DNA of 64,000 bases from NCBI GenBank assembly GCA_037178855.1, contig JASJZC010000007.1, positions 5,828,001-5,892,000 on the forward strand, in the 5' to 3' direction. Every line of letters starts with the position of its first letter. The first letter of the stretch is position 1. Shown here in pieces: positions 1 to 12,436 of this stretch. A program made the position numbers and the translations under genes. Source of the DNA: Oscheius sp. JU75 (taxonomy: Eukaryota > Nematoda > Chromadorea > Rhabditida > Rhabditidae). A model generated the notes under the pieces. That model saw nothing but the letters and a program-made list of their open reading frames with translations, was not told the DNA's origin and did no database searches.

Positions 1-3000
1 GACAAAGATCGCCCTTTAGTTGTTTTCTGGTCACTTTCCCGTTATCTTCTGCTTGTAGCCATAACCTCAATAGCCTGAGATATTGCAAGAAATCATTAGT
101 TTTTTTTCTGTTATGCTTCCAGAAACTTCAAGTAGATTGATTAGAAAGTATCTCATTTACATTTCAACACCCTCTCTTAGCACTATGACGGGATTCGCGT
201 CAAGATGATATAATAAACAAACTTGCACAACCCTTGATCTCGGCTTGCGTCTCTTGACCCATGACTAAACGAGCCACCTTGGAAAGATCATACGTAATGT
301 TGAAAGCTTCTGTAAACATGTTTCGGCTTTCAGTCTCGATTATCTCGGGGGCAGAGCTTTTACGCTTAGTCTACGCACCGGCCCAGATTTGATCTGATTT
401 GAAACAAACAAGTCAAGAAGATTTCCTACGTTATACCAGTCAAGCATAGTCACAAGGAACTAGACATACTCAGCCGCTTACGCTGATCCGCTTTTCACAA
501 ATGGCGCACGTGTTACTATATTCTACTAATCCCCACCCTCGATTTCACGACAACAAGATTTGAACAAGGAAATCCAAAGTCTGTGGTAGATCTGTTTCAT
601 AGGCGGGGTTTCTATAATCTTCCAATTGCAATCAAAAAAGGTTCAAATTATGACATGTCTAATGGATCGCATCCTCTAACGTCAGTGACCTGGAAATGTT
701 TGCTGCTTTCTGCACGTCCTTGGTGGGACGAAAAAACATCATTTGGTCAGAATGATTTAGCGCTAGAGTACTTACAAGTTTACGCCTCTTTCACTATAAG
801 TACTGGGGTACGGCCGTTCCTGTATGGATTTTAAGTATCTGTCATAAGTGGCTTGAGTTCTGACTCATGAGATCCAGATCAAAGCTGGATGTGTCTATGA
901 ACACAATAATAATTGTTGACTTCCCGATCCAGAAAGCTGCGAGCCTCTCTACCTTGATCTAATGTCGAGTACATTCGTCAGCGTGGAAATTGAATTCCTT
1001 GCGTCTGGTTTATTTCGGGGGTCCTGGAGTAACATGCGTAGCTATTTGTGGAAATCTCTATCGTGTGATGTCTTTGAATAGATGATCGTCGTCCCAAAAT
1101 AAAGCGCGGTAATCTTCTCATTGTTACTGAAAAGCCACGAAGAGCGGGGTCTGCAGCTGAAAATATATAACTGTCATTTCAGCGAAAAATGTCACTGCTA
1201 TATATTATTCAAATTTTCAGCTCAACCCGATTGCTTTCAAAGGTCACCCTTTGATCTGAGCCTATTTCCGACATGTTTTGCCGCCCAGCACTCCAGGTGG
1301 ACCGGAAGAGCCTTACGTGAAAGTACGTGGTGTTTTGCACAATGTTTCATGATCTTTGCGAAGAATATTCCAAGCACGCAAACTCTAGCTCCAACATCTA
1401 TTTTAGGGAGAGGTCGAATCAACATTTTGTGGAATAACAGGTGGAGTCTAGTCTATGTTCTGATCTTTCTGAAAATTTCCATACGAAAAAACGTTAATGA
1501 AATTTAGTCAATAGCAAAGAACCTTTGAAAGAAATTTTTGACCGCCATTTCTGACTCATGCTTTGACTATTCGAGAATTCTCACATGATAAAACGATGAT
1601 TGTTTAAGGGTGGGCGGTTTGTGCAATGTTACCACGCTCTCTATTTTACTACGCAGTTCTGATAGATGACCGCCACACCAAACACACCCACTACGTGGTT
1701 TGAATAGCCACTTAGCTCTAAGATCAAATACCAACAGATGCCCGAAGCTATAAAAGATCTCCATCAATTCTAGCTGACAATGAAAATTGCTCGGGAGAAA
1801 ATCTGATGTCACGGCGGTCTCGCACGACATTTAAAAAAGACTAGTAGTATGAAATATGGCTGTCAATCTTGAAAATGAAAGCAAGAGGTGGACCCCCTCT
1901 GCTCAAAAGACTCAGAAAAGGTTGAAGAAAGAATATCATTTCACACTTTAAAAGGTGTACCATGTTAAGGAAAGTCCTGAGATCTTACCTTCGTAGAACC
2001 TGACACCTACTGTTACAATATGTTTAAGCACAGAGTGCGACCACTTCATTGAAAGTTGTTGAAAGACTATGACGAGAACATTCTATACGTTGTTCCTCAT
2101 CGCTCCAAAGAATTCTATTTCATTAACCTCCGACCACTAACAATGTTCATAAATGATGTCAATGTAAAATAGCACTTAACCAACAAAATGTTTGCAGATT
2201 TCCATAACAGACGATAAGTAAACACTTAAGCATTTATACTAATTTAAAACAGAACTACAGTAGATCTAAAGATTTTATGACTTTCCAGACTGAACATGAT
2301 TTTTGTGCTTTCTCATCATATCTAAGGATAGGTGATGTTAGCAATGGCTTTACAATATTAGTGACATTCCAAACACAAACTCTTTTCTTGTGTAAAGTTT
2401 TTTTTTCAATTACGGTACAGCATGAGCTCGAGAACGGAAACGGAAAGGTGGTCATGTGGTGACGCCAAGAGTCAGGACGGAACTGTCTGAGCGGAACCTT
2501 TTATTTGTCTTTGAGCACAATCAGTACCGCAAAGTCCGTTAGTCTTCGAATGGTGGAATGTCGGTCTAGATAACAAAGCAGCATGTTCCGTCCTGGGCAG
2601 GTCGAAGAACAAATTACAAATTTCTTTGGGCACACATGGACAGAATGTGATTAGCTGTGCGATCGAATGATAAGACAAATAATCAGAGTACGAAAGTGAT
2701 GCTGGCATTGGAATTTATCTTTTTGTACGTTGTGATAACTCCGGGTGCTTCTCCGTTTACAACTCGAACGATAAACTGCGATTGCGTCAAAGGATCTTTT
2801 GAAACGACAATCCACTTATAATAATGAATTCGAGGGGAAACATTTTTGCAGACTCTTCCTTGTTTTGTGACGTCCTCTTTTTTTCTCAAAAGCTTTGAAA
2901 CTTGGACTATTGAGTTCGCTTCGGTGTACATTCAGCACAATTTTCACAATTGACGGTCATTCGTCTCAAACAAAATACACGCAAATGTCAACCGTACATA

Positions 3001-3534
3001 ACTTGTCAAAAGAATTTTTGCATCATACTTCTATGGAGAAGTCTCAAATACTGATGCTGCCGAATCGTAAATAATTTTCATGCTGATGGATAATTAATCG
3101 GGGCCAGCTCAAGATCTGAACCATATTCTAATTTTATTGGTCGGAGAGTGCGAGAACGCTGTTGCGTCAATGTTCTTGAGAAGATGGTCTCTGAAAGATC
3201 ATTTCGAACAATCTGAGATTACTTAAACCGGCATTCACATCAGTGAGTGTTGCTCTAATTGAAGCATCAAAGGGATATCCCTGGTGGCTACCATCAAAGA
3301 CCAATATTCTTTGTATCCTACACGATAGAGATCATCCCGTCGTAATCAAAGGTTCAACTCAGATTTGGGTGGTGTTTACCAGTTACGGAAACCGATTAAA
3401 GTTCTGATCCAGCTAAGATGGTATGAGTAGACAAAGTAAATCTGTCATAGCTCAAAAATAATTCCTTTTTGTTTTGAATTAGGTAGAAATGCGGATTGAA
3501 GGAAAATTGAGACATTTATTAAGATTCCTTCCTT
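1..3534. other. Left flank, no recognised gene
   Basis: No recognisable protein family or RNA gene was found. Open frames on both strands are short (under 130 codons), overlap each other and lack an exon pattern. The most protein-like is a minus-strand frame at 2683-2931, about 80 codons, ending in a stop just before a polypyrimidine-poor stretch. It has no signal peptide, no domain and no clear splice partners, so it is not called. AATAAA on the minus strand at 3515-3520 belongs to the mucin-like gene that follows. Confidence 0.5.
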
Positions 3535-5971
3535 TCAATTTTCGCCAAAAGGAGTTCTATTATTAGGTCCGTTCGCTGTTACTGGACGACAGACTCCTCG
3601 TCTTCTGAAGACAATGCAACGGAAGCTGTTGTTTTTGCAGACCACACCGTCACATGGATTGGATTGTCTGGTAGTTGTCGCAGAAGAAGGAGAAGTATCT
3701 GTGGTTGTCTCCATACTAAGCTGCTCTGATCTATCTGTTGTAGTTACAGTAATACGTTGGATGAAACGGGTTGTGGATGGTTTTGTAGTGGTAGTGGTAT
3801 GTTTAGCAGAAGAAGGCGGAGTTCTGCTCGTAGCAGTGCTTGTCAAACCAGTTTCTGGGTTTGTAGTGCTTTGAATGGGTCTTGTTGTAGACATTTTTGT
3901 CGTTGAAGTTTGTTGAGATCTGCTAGTTCCTGTCGTTTTCTTGACATGTCTTGTTGAAGATGTTACTTCGGTAGACTCTTCGCTATCACGGCTGTCAACG
4001 TTACATTGACGACGGCGGCCTGAACATTGTTATACTGAAATATGTTATATACTTACGAGGACACTCACTTGCTGCAACACATTTTCCACTCTTCTCATTT
4101 CGGAAGAATCCTTGCTCACAGACGCAGGCAGGAGGTCCACAAGCTTGGAAGCAAGCTTTCGGCGGAATAGGCAACTGAACATTTGTGTTTAAAGTTTTGA
4201 GTATAACTCACTCCTCTTCTTATACGGCAGCAGCTGTGTTCGCAGAAGTCGTACCGTTCGTTTTCTCCACATTCTGAAAATTATCTTTGAAAAATGTTGA
4301 AACTAAACTAACGGATGTTATGGGGAACACATCTTGCTCTGCCAGCCTCGTCTCTTTCACAGACCTCATCCCATGAACACTGACGGCGACAAGATCTAGG
4401 GCTAGCACGAGAAGTGGTCTCTGTAGAAGTTGAACTGTGTGGTGCGGCGGAACGGGTAATCGGAGTAGAAGAAGTGATTTGAATGAAGCGGCTAGAAGTA
4501 GAGGCACTGCTTTCAGTGCGACTAGTACGGGCAGAGATAGCACTCCTTTGTGTTGTTAAATATTGAGACGTATGCTGTGTTGTAGAACTGCTAAGAGCGA
4601 CCGTAGAAGGACGAGGACTAGAATGCGTGAAAGCAGATCTTGTAGTCGGCGAGTTTTCAGTGCTGGAATGGTTGGAGTGCCCAGTAGTTGACGCAGAGCG
4701 TGTAGTTGAGCTTCCTTGAGTAGTGCTAGATTGAGCGGTACGAGAAGTACTGAATGAATGAGTTATTGGAGAAACGTTGGTGGAACGCTGGGTGGATGGG
4801 AAAGAACTGCTAGTATGAGCTGTAGGTCTTTGAGTTGTTGAAGAGACGCGAGTTAAACTGCCATTGGGAGAAGAATGGCGAGTAGCGGAACTCGGTCTTG
4901 TTGTAGAAGGAAGACGAGAAGGACTAGTCGCGGTGTGAGTGCTAGTTCTCTCAGTAGTACTAGATTGGGTCAATTGGTGAGAGCTCAATGTTTGAAATGT
5001 CGACCCAGCGCTGAAACCTGTAGATGGCGAAACTGTCGTAGGTCGTGCTGTTCTGGGAGTAATGCTGCTCTGATATTGCAACGTAGAACGAGATGTCTGT
5101 GTGGAATTGCCAGAAGAGCTTGTTGGGGTAATTGAGGTGCGCTGAGTAGATCCAGGAGTAGATAGCAAGGTGCTCTTGGTACCTCTTTGAATGGTAGATT
5201 GCTGGGATGTTGAGGACGATGTGGAGCTTGCACCCTCAATGGTGGAAGATGAATGGGGAGTGGTATGTGTAGTGGTCCTTTGATTTGTAGACTCAGTTGA
5301 ATGTCTAGTGCGAGTAATTGGTGATCCATTAGTCGAATGAGAGGTGCTAGTACGAGATGTCGGTTTTTCAGTTATTAAAGATGAAGCAAAGGGAAAAGCA
5401 GCATGACCAGATGTACTTTGAGATGACAGGCTGGCTGTAGTTGAAAAAACAGCTGAAGCTGTTGTTTTTGTGGCATTTCTACTAGATCTTTGAGGTGTAC
5501 TTAATTGACTCGAAGAGCTCCTTGTGGTGGTAGATGTGGGTTGGGTAGACATACGAGTAGACAAAGGAACTGTACTAGAACTTGAAGCAATTTTTTGGGT
5601 CGTAGAGTGTTGGGTTGTTGGGTAAGCTGTGGAACTCGCAACCTTGACAATGGAAGAGGAATGAGATAAGGTACCCTCATTTGAATGTTCAGTGCTTAAC
5701 GCTTCGGGAAGGTCTAGAGAAGACAATTTTTTGATAAACGTAAGCCCTACCAGTAGTCGAGAAGGAAGAAGCTAGATCAACACTGTGAATGCAAGTCTGG
5801 GTACCGTTGAACAGAACAACACATTCCGTTTCATGAGAGCAAGGCATATTGCATCCTTGGCGAGTGTCTTGAGCCAAAGAATCTGGAAAATTCGAAAATG
5901 AATGCCATGAGAAAATATTTACGGCCGAAGAAGTATGCTGTAAAAGCAGCTAGTAGAAGGAAGCGGCTCAT
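3535..5971 (-). CDS. Secreted mucin-like protein with one TIL domain
   Basis: Six exons join in frame: 5923-5971, 5751-5882, 4313-5713, 4212-4273, 4057-4174 and 3535-4019, giving 748 residues. The start MSRFLLLAAFTAYFF is a signal peptide. A four-Cys motif follows (C-x3-C-x5-C-x8-C), then about 430 residues of Ser/Thr-rich, mucin-like sequence, a second four-Cys motif, and a complete ten-Cys trypsin inhibitor-like (TIL) domain spread over exons 4 and 5 (GPPACVCEQGFFRNEKSGKC is its core). A second Ser/Thr-rich linker leads to a third four-Cys motif at the C-terminus. TIL domains usually inhibit extracellular serine proteases. The Ser/Thr blocks should be heavily O-glycosylated, so a surface, cuticle or mucus location is inferred. 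The poly(A) signal on this strand is at 3515-3520. Exon joins are strongly supported by phase; the target is unknown. Confidence 0.85.
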
Positions 5972-7714
5972 CGTTATATTTTTTCCGGACCTCTAATGCG
6001 ATTATATACAGAAGTGGACGGCTCAATAATCATAGTAATAACAAACTACATGATTTTGTTTTCCCGGCTTCAGCCATTGTTTCTTTTACCAAAGCTGACG
6101 CAAAAAGTGTAGACCGAACTGTTCCATAAAACACGGGACGCTGGGGAGGCGTATTTGCTTAAGCTCTCTGATCGAGCATGATCTCATTACTAGTTGAAAA
6201 GACAAGCACTTTGTAAATATTATCCTGCAGCATTGAAACAGGGAGATGTCAAGTTTTATGGAACTCGTAATTAGAACTGGTATGCGGACATCTTTATTAT
6301 ATTTCAGTGTTACTTTCAGCATCGCGGTATCTGGAAACCTGCGGTGTATGTATTAAACCCCGAAAAGCTGTTTCCCCTTTCAAAAAACCGAATTTCTGTT
6401 GGCTGGAGTGCTTTTCACGTTCGTCAAAAAGAACTGTTTAGGTGGAACGAAGACGCCGTTTGTCGTTCATGCTAATTAGAATCCAAGGCGAAGAGGCAAT
6501 GTTGCAAAAGTGTATAAGATGACTTTTTGTTTGGTAGAGACTTTCCTGATGCTCTGTATTTGATCCATTTCATGCTATCAAAACTCGACTCTTACTCTGT
6601 CTATCTGAACTCGTATTTAGAGCCGGCTGTCCCTCCTTTTGATTTAATAACAAGACCACTGTTCTAAGCGCAGTGATCAGCAGGTTCAAAAGATTCGAGC
6701 GCGGAATGTGCACAGAGAACAAGCCTGAAAACTGATTGCTACCTTGATAGGGCTGAACGCTCACCGAAAGCAACGATCGCACTCCTTTCCCAAAAGGACC
6801 TATTTATATCTCAAAGATTGCCGGGATATTACAATGACGTCAGATCTCCGATCGCTTCCTGGGCGCTCATCCAGACACTGGCTGTTGTTTGTTGGGTCCT
6901 GGTGCAAAGTATCACGACCAATACGGCTGTACTTTGTGCCGTCCACGTTGACCGAACAGCTGTCCGACCGACTACCATTAATCTTATCTTGAAGCAGCGT
7001 GGTCCTCGTGGTAACTTTGCGAGGAACATCTGAAACTAGTCTTGTAAACAATGTAAACAAAATGCTTAGAAAACGACAGTTATCAATCAATGCCACGCAC
7101 CGATACATGTTGTTTTCCAAAAGTGGTCTCAGCCAGTTCCTGTGTCACACGAAGGCTGTTTGTCTCAAAATAATCGACTGAAAGAGACAACAAACAAACA
7201 CTCGACGAACAAAATTGGTTCAGAAAGCATCGTTTTACTTCGACAGTTTCCATCGGTACACGCGTCAAACTTTACAATAGTCTTCCGAAACTTTAGAAAG
7301 CACAAGCGGTCTTATGTCATTTTTTGTCCAATAAGAATCCCGAATCTTGTATAGGCACTCATTTGAATAATCCAAGCCTCCAAAATACTAATTAACACTA
7401 ATACTTTCACTTTATTTTCGCGTTAACAGGTTTGGGAACGACAGTCGTTGGGGTTGAATTGAAAGTTAATTTCGAAAAAGACTAAAGCAAGAAATTAGTT
7501 TTTTTTTAGGTGTCACGACAGTTGACAGCCAAATGACAGACTGGTCATTCGGAGCACAGAGCGCTCAAAGAGCGTGGTTTATTGTGTTGTCTCCGCCTGA
7601 GCGCATAGAACGAAACTCTGCGTCTCCAAAGATTCCAGACTATTTCTTGAGAAGACCCCGCCCCTGTTGACCGTATAAAAGCGACTGAGGGCTTTCCCAG
7701 CTCTCGACACCAAC
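5972..7714. other. Intergenic region between divergent genes
   Basis: This is the shared upstream region of the minus-strand mucin-like gene and the plus-strand glyoxylate enzyme. Overlapping short frames occur on both strands around 6744-7350, but none shows conserved motifs or a splice pattern. The only clear signal is the TATA box at 7674-7681. Confidence 0.5.
7674..7681 (+). promoter_or_regulatory. TATA box of the glyoxylate enzyme gene
   Basis: The sequence TATAAAAG lies 34 bases before the ATG at 7715. The spacing leaves room for a very short leader, and no splice acceptor sits between it and the ATG, so this gene looks promoter-driven rather than trans-spliced. Confidence 0.65.
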
Positions 7715-10700
7715 ATGTCACAAGCTGCTAAGAACTGGTACCAGGTAATTATTGCTCTTTTTCTCAGCACTTGTACTTCTCCAACGTGTTCCAGCAAACA
7801 TTTTTCAGGTCGTAAAGAGCGCTCCAAAGGGACGCTTCAAGGGAATTAAAAGAGACTATGAGGTAAGAAAATATGCTTGCTTTTATGAACAATGCTGTTC
7901 AGGTAGAAGACGTCCTGAAGCTGAAGGGATCCATTGACATCGAGCACACTCTTGCTACACGAGGAGCCAATAAAGTGAGTTTTTGTTTTGAACCTTCCAT
8001 ATTTTCATTTTCAGTTATGGCAGCTCCTTCATACTGAGCCATTTGTTCCCGCCTTAGGAGCTCAGACTGGAAATCAAGCTGTACAGATGGTCAGAGCGGG
8101 ACTCAAGGCTATTTATCTATCTGGTATTGTTTGACTTGTACAATAGAAACAAAAACTTGTAGGATGGCAAGTTGCTGCTGACAACAACACTGCTGGAGAC
8201 ATGTACCCTGATCAGTCGCTGTACCCAGCCAACTCTGGACCCGAACTTTGCAGAAAGATCAACAGGAGTTTGAGAAGAGCTGATCAGGTAGCTTTTCGTT
8301 TTGTTTTCACTATTTTGTCGCATTTCAGATAGACGCTGTTGAGGCTGAGGACTATCTGGCCAAGAGAGATTGGTATGCCCCGATCGTGGCCGATGCCGAA
8401 GCTGGTTTTGGAGGAGCTTTGAACTGCTTCGAATTGATGAAGGTCGGTCGTTTGTGTCTGTTGTTGTTGTCTTCGTTTGCGCCTGCCAAATATTTTCCCG
8501 TTATCAGTTTGTTGATCGGCTTCGGTCATTCAAACGAGCGAGACGAACTTTGTACTTCTTCTTGGCTCACTATACGGATCCAAAGTGTTGCTTTTCAGGC
8601 ATACATTGAGGCCGGCGCCGCTGGTGTACACTACGAAGATCAGTTGGGCTCCGAGAAAAAATGCGGACACATGGGAGGAAAGGTAAACAACTTTAATGAT
8701 CAGATCAATGTTGTCTTACGCTAGGTGTTGATCCCAACAGCACAACACATCCGTCATTTGAATGCTGCCCGTCTCGCTGCCGATGTCTGTGGCGTTCCGA
8801 CCATCATCGTTGCTAGAACCGATGCTGAAAGCAGTCGTCTCCTGACCAGGTGATCCCTCCTCCGAGCACTGAGCTGACCTCTGACTCTTTAGTGATGTTG
8901 ATGAGCGTGACCATCCTTTCATTGACCGCGATGCTGGAAGAACAATCGAGGGGTTCCATCGGCTGAAAGACTCTACAGCTATCCAGTACTGTATCGAGAG
9001 AGCGATCAACTATGCTCCTTACACCGACCTAATCTGGATGGAAACCTCTCATCCGACCATTGCCGATGCTAAGGAGTTTGCCGAGGGGGTGAGAAAGGTC
9101 TACCCGGATAAGCTGTTCGCGTACAACTGCTCTCCTTCTTTCAACTGGAAGAAACATCTCAGCCCTGCGCAGATGGAAAAATTCCAGAAGGAGCTCGGAG
9201 CTATGGGCTTCAAGTATCAGTTTATTACACTCGCTGGATACCATGCTAACTCCTTCTCTATCTTCGACCTTGCCAGAGGATACAAAGAGAGAGGAATGGC
9301 TGCCTACTCTGAACTGCAACAAGCCGAATTTGCCGCCGAGCAGCACGGTTATTCCGCCGTCAAGCATCAACGTGAAGTCGGAACTGGATACTTCGATCAC
9401 GTTGGAAATGCTGTCACTGGAGGAAAATCATCGACTGCCGCTCTCACCGGTAGTACATGCGTCCGATTTAGTTTATAGTTATGTTACAGGATCGACAGAA
9501 GAAGCTCAATTCCACACTGCCACTGCTTCCAGCGAAGACGAGGAAATTGTTCAACTGACTGCTGCTTCAGTATCCGGAGATGAGAAGATTCTTACTCCTG
9601 ATGCTCTCCGATTCATCCGAGATCTCCACAAAAATTTTGACCCTCGCCGCCAAAAGCTACTAAAGCGTCGCCGTGAGGTCCAGGAAGGTAAACATTATCA
9701 CTAAACTGTACAAATAAACAACTCTCAGACATTGATAACGGAACCTGGTTCCCCGACTTCGACCCTGCCACCAAGGACATCAGGGAAGACAAGGGCTGGA
9801 AATGTGCTACCATTCCAGAGGACTTGCAAGACAGACGAGTTGAGATTACTGGACCGACCGAGAGAAAGATGATCATCAATGCCCTGAACTCCGGAGCCAA
9901 GGTCTTCATGGCTGACTTTGAAGACTCTAACTCTCCTACCTGGCGCAACCAGCTTGAAGGACAAATCAACTTGTACGATGCTGTCCGTAATAACATTTCC
10001 TACACTCACCCTGCTACCAAGAAAGAGTACACCCTGAACAAGGATCACTCTGTCCTGAAGGTTCGTCCTCGTGGATGGCATCTTCCTGAGAAGCACGTCC
10101 TTGTCAACAACCAACCAATCTCTGGATCCCTCTTTGACTTTGGTCTTTTCATCTTCCACAATGGGAAGGAGATGGTCAAGAACGGAACTGGACCCTACTT
10201 CTATCTTCCCAAACTTCAATCTGCCGAGGAAGCCAAGCTCTGGGCCGATGTTTTTGCCTACTCTGAGGAGCAGCTTGGACTGTCCAAAGGAACCATCAAG
10301 TGTACTGTCCTCATTGAGCATCTTCTCGCCAGTTTCCAGGTTATTTCGAAATCCTTTTGATATCAAAACGTTATTCAGATGCACGAGATCATGTACGCCC
10401 TGAAGGACTACATTGTCGGTCTGAACTGTGGACGTTGGGACTACATCTTCTCTTACATCAAAGTCTTCCAGAACCACAGAAAGTTCCTCCTTCCTGACAG
10501 ATTCCAGATCGGTAAGATATTCAGTCTGCACTGAAACACAAATACGTTCCCAGGAATGACCTCTCCCTTCATGCGTGCCTATTCTCTCGAAGCCATCAAG
10601 TCCTGCCATCTTCGTGGAATCCACGCCATGGGTGGAATGGCTGCACAGATTCCCATCAAGCACGACGATGTAAGTTTTAAGCAGCTACGAAAATAAACTA

Positions 10701-11331
10701 GTGTCTTAGACCGCCAACGCCAAAGCTCTGGCTCTGGTAAGACAGGACAAGGAGCGTGAAGCTACTGACGGACACGACGGAACCTGGGTCGCTCATCCTG
10801 GACTTGTTCCCATTGCTGGCGATGTCTTCAACAGCATCATGACGCAGAAAAACCAAATTGGAAAGCATCTGTCCAACATCAACACCTCCAACAGGGAACT
10901 GACTGCTATCCCTGAAGGAACAAGAACAGAAGCTGGATTCCGTCACAACATCAACGTCACTCTTGGATACCTTGACTCTTGGCTTCGTGGTGTTGGATGC
11001 GTCCCCCTTTACAACCTGATGGAAGACGCTGCTACCGCCGAAATTTCCCGTGCTCAGCTCTGGCAATGGCTAAGACATGACGCCAAACTCGAAGGTAGTA
11101 ATATAGTGTGGTTAATTTATCGAGAAACTTTCAGATGGCCGCACCATTGATGCCAACCTGGTCAAGCAGACCATAGCCGCCGAAACTGAAAGAAGGTTGA
11201 TTCGCGCCGGCTCTGTAGTCAGCAGACTGCCAGAAGCCGCCGAACTCCTCGAAAAGCTCGCTACTGAGGAGAAGATGAGCGAGTTCTTGACCCTTGGAGC
11301 CTACGATAAGCTTGTTTCTGAAGGACACTAA
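7715..11331 (+). CDS. icl-1: Bifunctional glyoxylate enzyme: isocitrate lyase-malate synthase
   Basis: Fifteen exons join in frame (7715-7744, 7809-7862, 7903-7974, 8015-8123, 8163-8287, 8329-8442, 8599-8682, 8725-8849, 8893-9449, 9490-9687, 9729-10339, 10379-10511, 10554-10669, 10710-11094, 11135-11331) and give 969 residues. The C. elegans fusion protein is, from memory, about the same length. The N-terminal half is isocitrate lyase, with ADAEAGFGG and the catalytic KKCGHMGG loop. The C-terminal half is malate synthase, with [27 protein letters not shown] and the GLNCGRWDY motif. Together they split isocitrate to succinate plus glyoxylate and condense glyoxylate with acetyl-CoA to malate, so fat can be turned into sugar. 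This fusion is characteristic of nematodes. A TATA box precedes the gene and AATAAA lies at 11411-11416. No key residue appears missing. Confidence 0.97.
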
Positions 11332-11566
11332 ATCATAAGTCATACTGCCCACAGATCTGTCATGATTCCAAACACGAGTTTCCTTTCCGTATTTGTAAAT
11401 ATCACTTTGTAATAAAGGTTTTTGTTTGTAGTAGCAGTGGCTTATGGTTTGGGCGGGTTACACGGATAATCAAATTAAGAAATCTGTCGAGTTAACAAGT
11501 TTGTGAACTACTTACTTATATCCATTTCAAGGCTGGCCACTTCGTCACTTGGCAGTCTCTTTCATC

Positions 11567-11848
11567 ATGAACATTCTTCTGTTCTGTTTAATCTGTTTCA
11601 GAATCAGCTGTAACTGATGGATTTTTCCGTTCACGACGGTATGCCTCATATGAAGACGGGTTAATTCAATCAATATTGATCGCCCAAAGAGAATATTCAG
11701 ATGGTACCGTCCGTCGTACGGTCATCACAGGTGGCCTTTAACTGTCTATGACAATGAAAACCACAATAGCTTCTATGATCGTCGTTCTTATAACAATTAC
11801 TACTATGGAAATAGAGAGTACTACAACATGTACTACGGGAAGAAGTAA
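11567..11848 (+). CDS. Tyr-rich small peptide gene, start unresolved
   Basis: Two segments, 11602-11638 and 11701-11848, join in frame across a GT-AG intron and end at TAA 11846-11848, with AATAAA at 11855-11860. The last exon encodes an Asn/Tyr-rich tail (RRSYNNYYYGNREYYNMYYG), resembling small secreted peptides of nematodes. A good signal-peptide-like start, MNILLFCLICF, begins at 11567 but is in a different frame from the tail. A splice acceptor (TTTCAG, ending 11601) lies between the two. Either an upstream exon is missed, or the gene carries a frameshift and is decaying. The family is not recognised. Confidence 0.4.
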
Positions 11849-12393
11849 CCGTGCAATAAAATTCAAACAGAAAGCTTTCCAGTGGCCACGATAATGTGTA
11901 AACGGCACAGAGTGGGTGACGTATCTCTTCGAATAGACAGTCAAGTAGAATGTTTAATGAAAACGGTGAACAAGTTTGTGTAGAAAAGTTGACAGGCCAG
12001 TTGATAAGTCTGAATAAAGAACATCCGTTGAAGGAACATAGTAGATGGAGGGCCAGTATTCTAGATGTTGTTTTGCAAAATACTCAACATGATTCTCGCC
12101 ACTTGGATATACCTTAGAGATCTCCGTTATTGTCAGTCCAGCTTTATTACATGATATTAAATTATCACACAATATCATACATAGACCTGAAAAAACATAT
12201 AAGAAAAAAATAAACAGCCCACGACAGTGTAAGTGTCCGGTGAAAAAAAAGAGTTTAAGGCAATTATAACGTTAATGGATTGTCCTTGTTAGCGAAAATC
12301 TTTTCCCATCACCTCAAGCACCAGTATACTTGTCGCTCACTCAGTTTATTAGACTTTGAGAATCTTGTGCTGTACATTTAAGAATAAGATATA
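11849..12393. other. Intergenic, no feature seen
   Basis: Short AT-rich stretch between the small peptide gene and the transposon. It contains the poly(A) signal at 11855-11860 and the TA target dinucleotide at 12392-12393, and nothing else that can be supported. Confidence 0.5.
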
Positions 12394-12421
12394 TTGGGTT
12401 GGCAACTAAGTCTTTTCGTTT
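12394..12421 (+). repeat. Left terminal inverted repeat of mariner
   Basis: Begins TTGGGTTGGCAACTAAGTC after the TA dinucleotide. It matches the reverse complement of the right end with a few substitutions. Confidence 0.9.
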
Positions 12422-12436
12422 TTTCAAATACAAAAA

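Noticed and set aside
3614-3874. Val-rich plus-strand frame opposite the mucin-like gene
   Set aside because: It is the antisense shadow of the Ser/Thr repeats.
4875-5329. Arg/Cys-rich and Leu/Pro-rich frames within the mucin-like exon
   Set aside because: They are other-frame readings of the Thr/Ser repeat coding sequence.
6744-7354. Dense overlapping open frames on both strands
   Set aside because: No domain, signal peptide or splice pattern in any frame. The overlap on both strands looks like chance openness.
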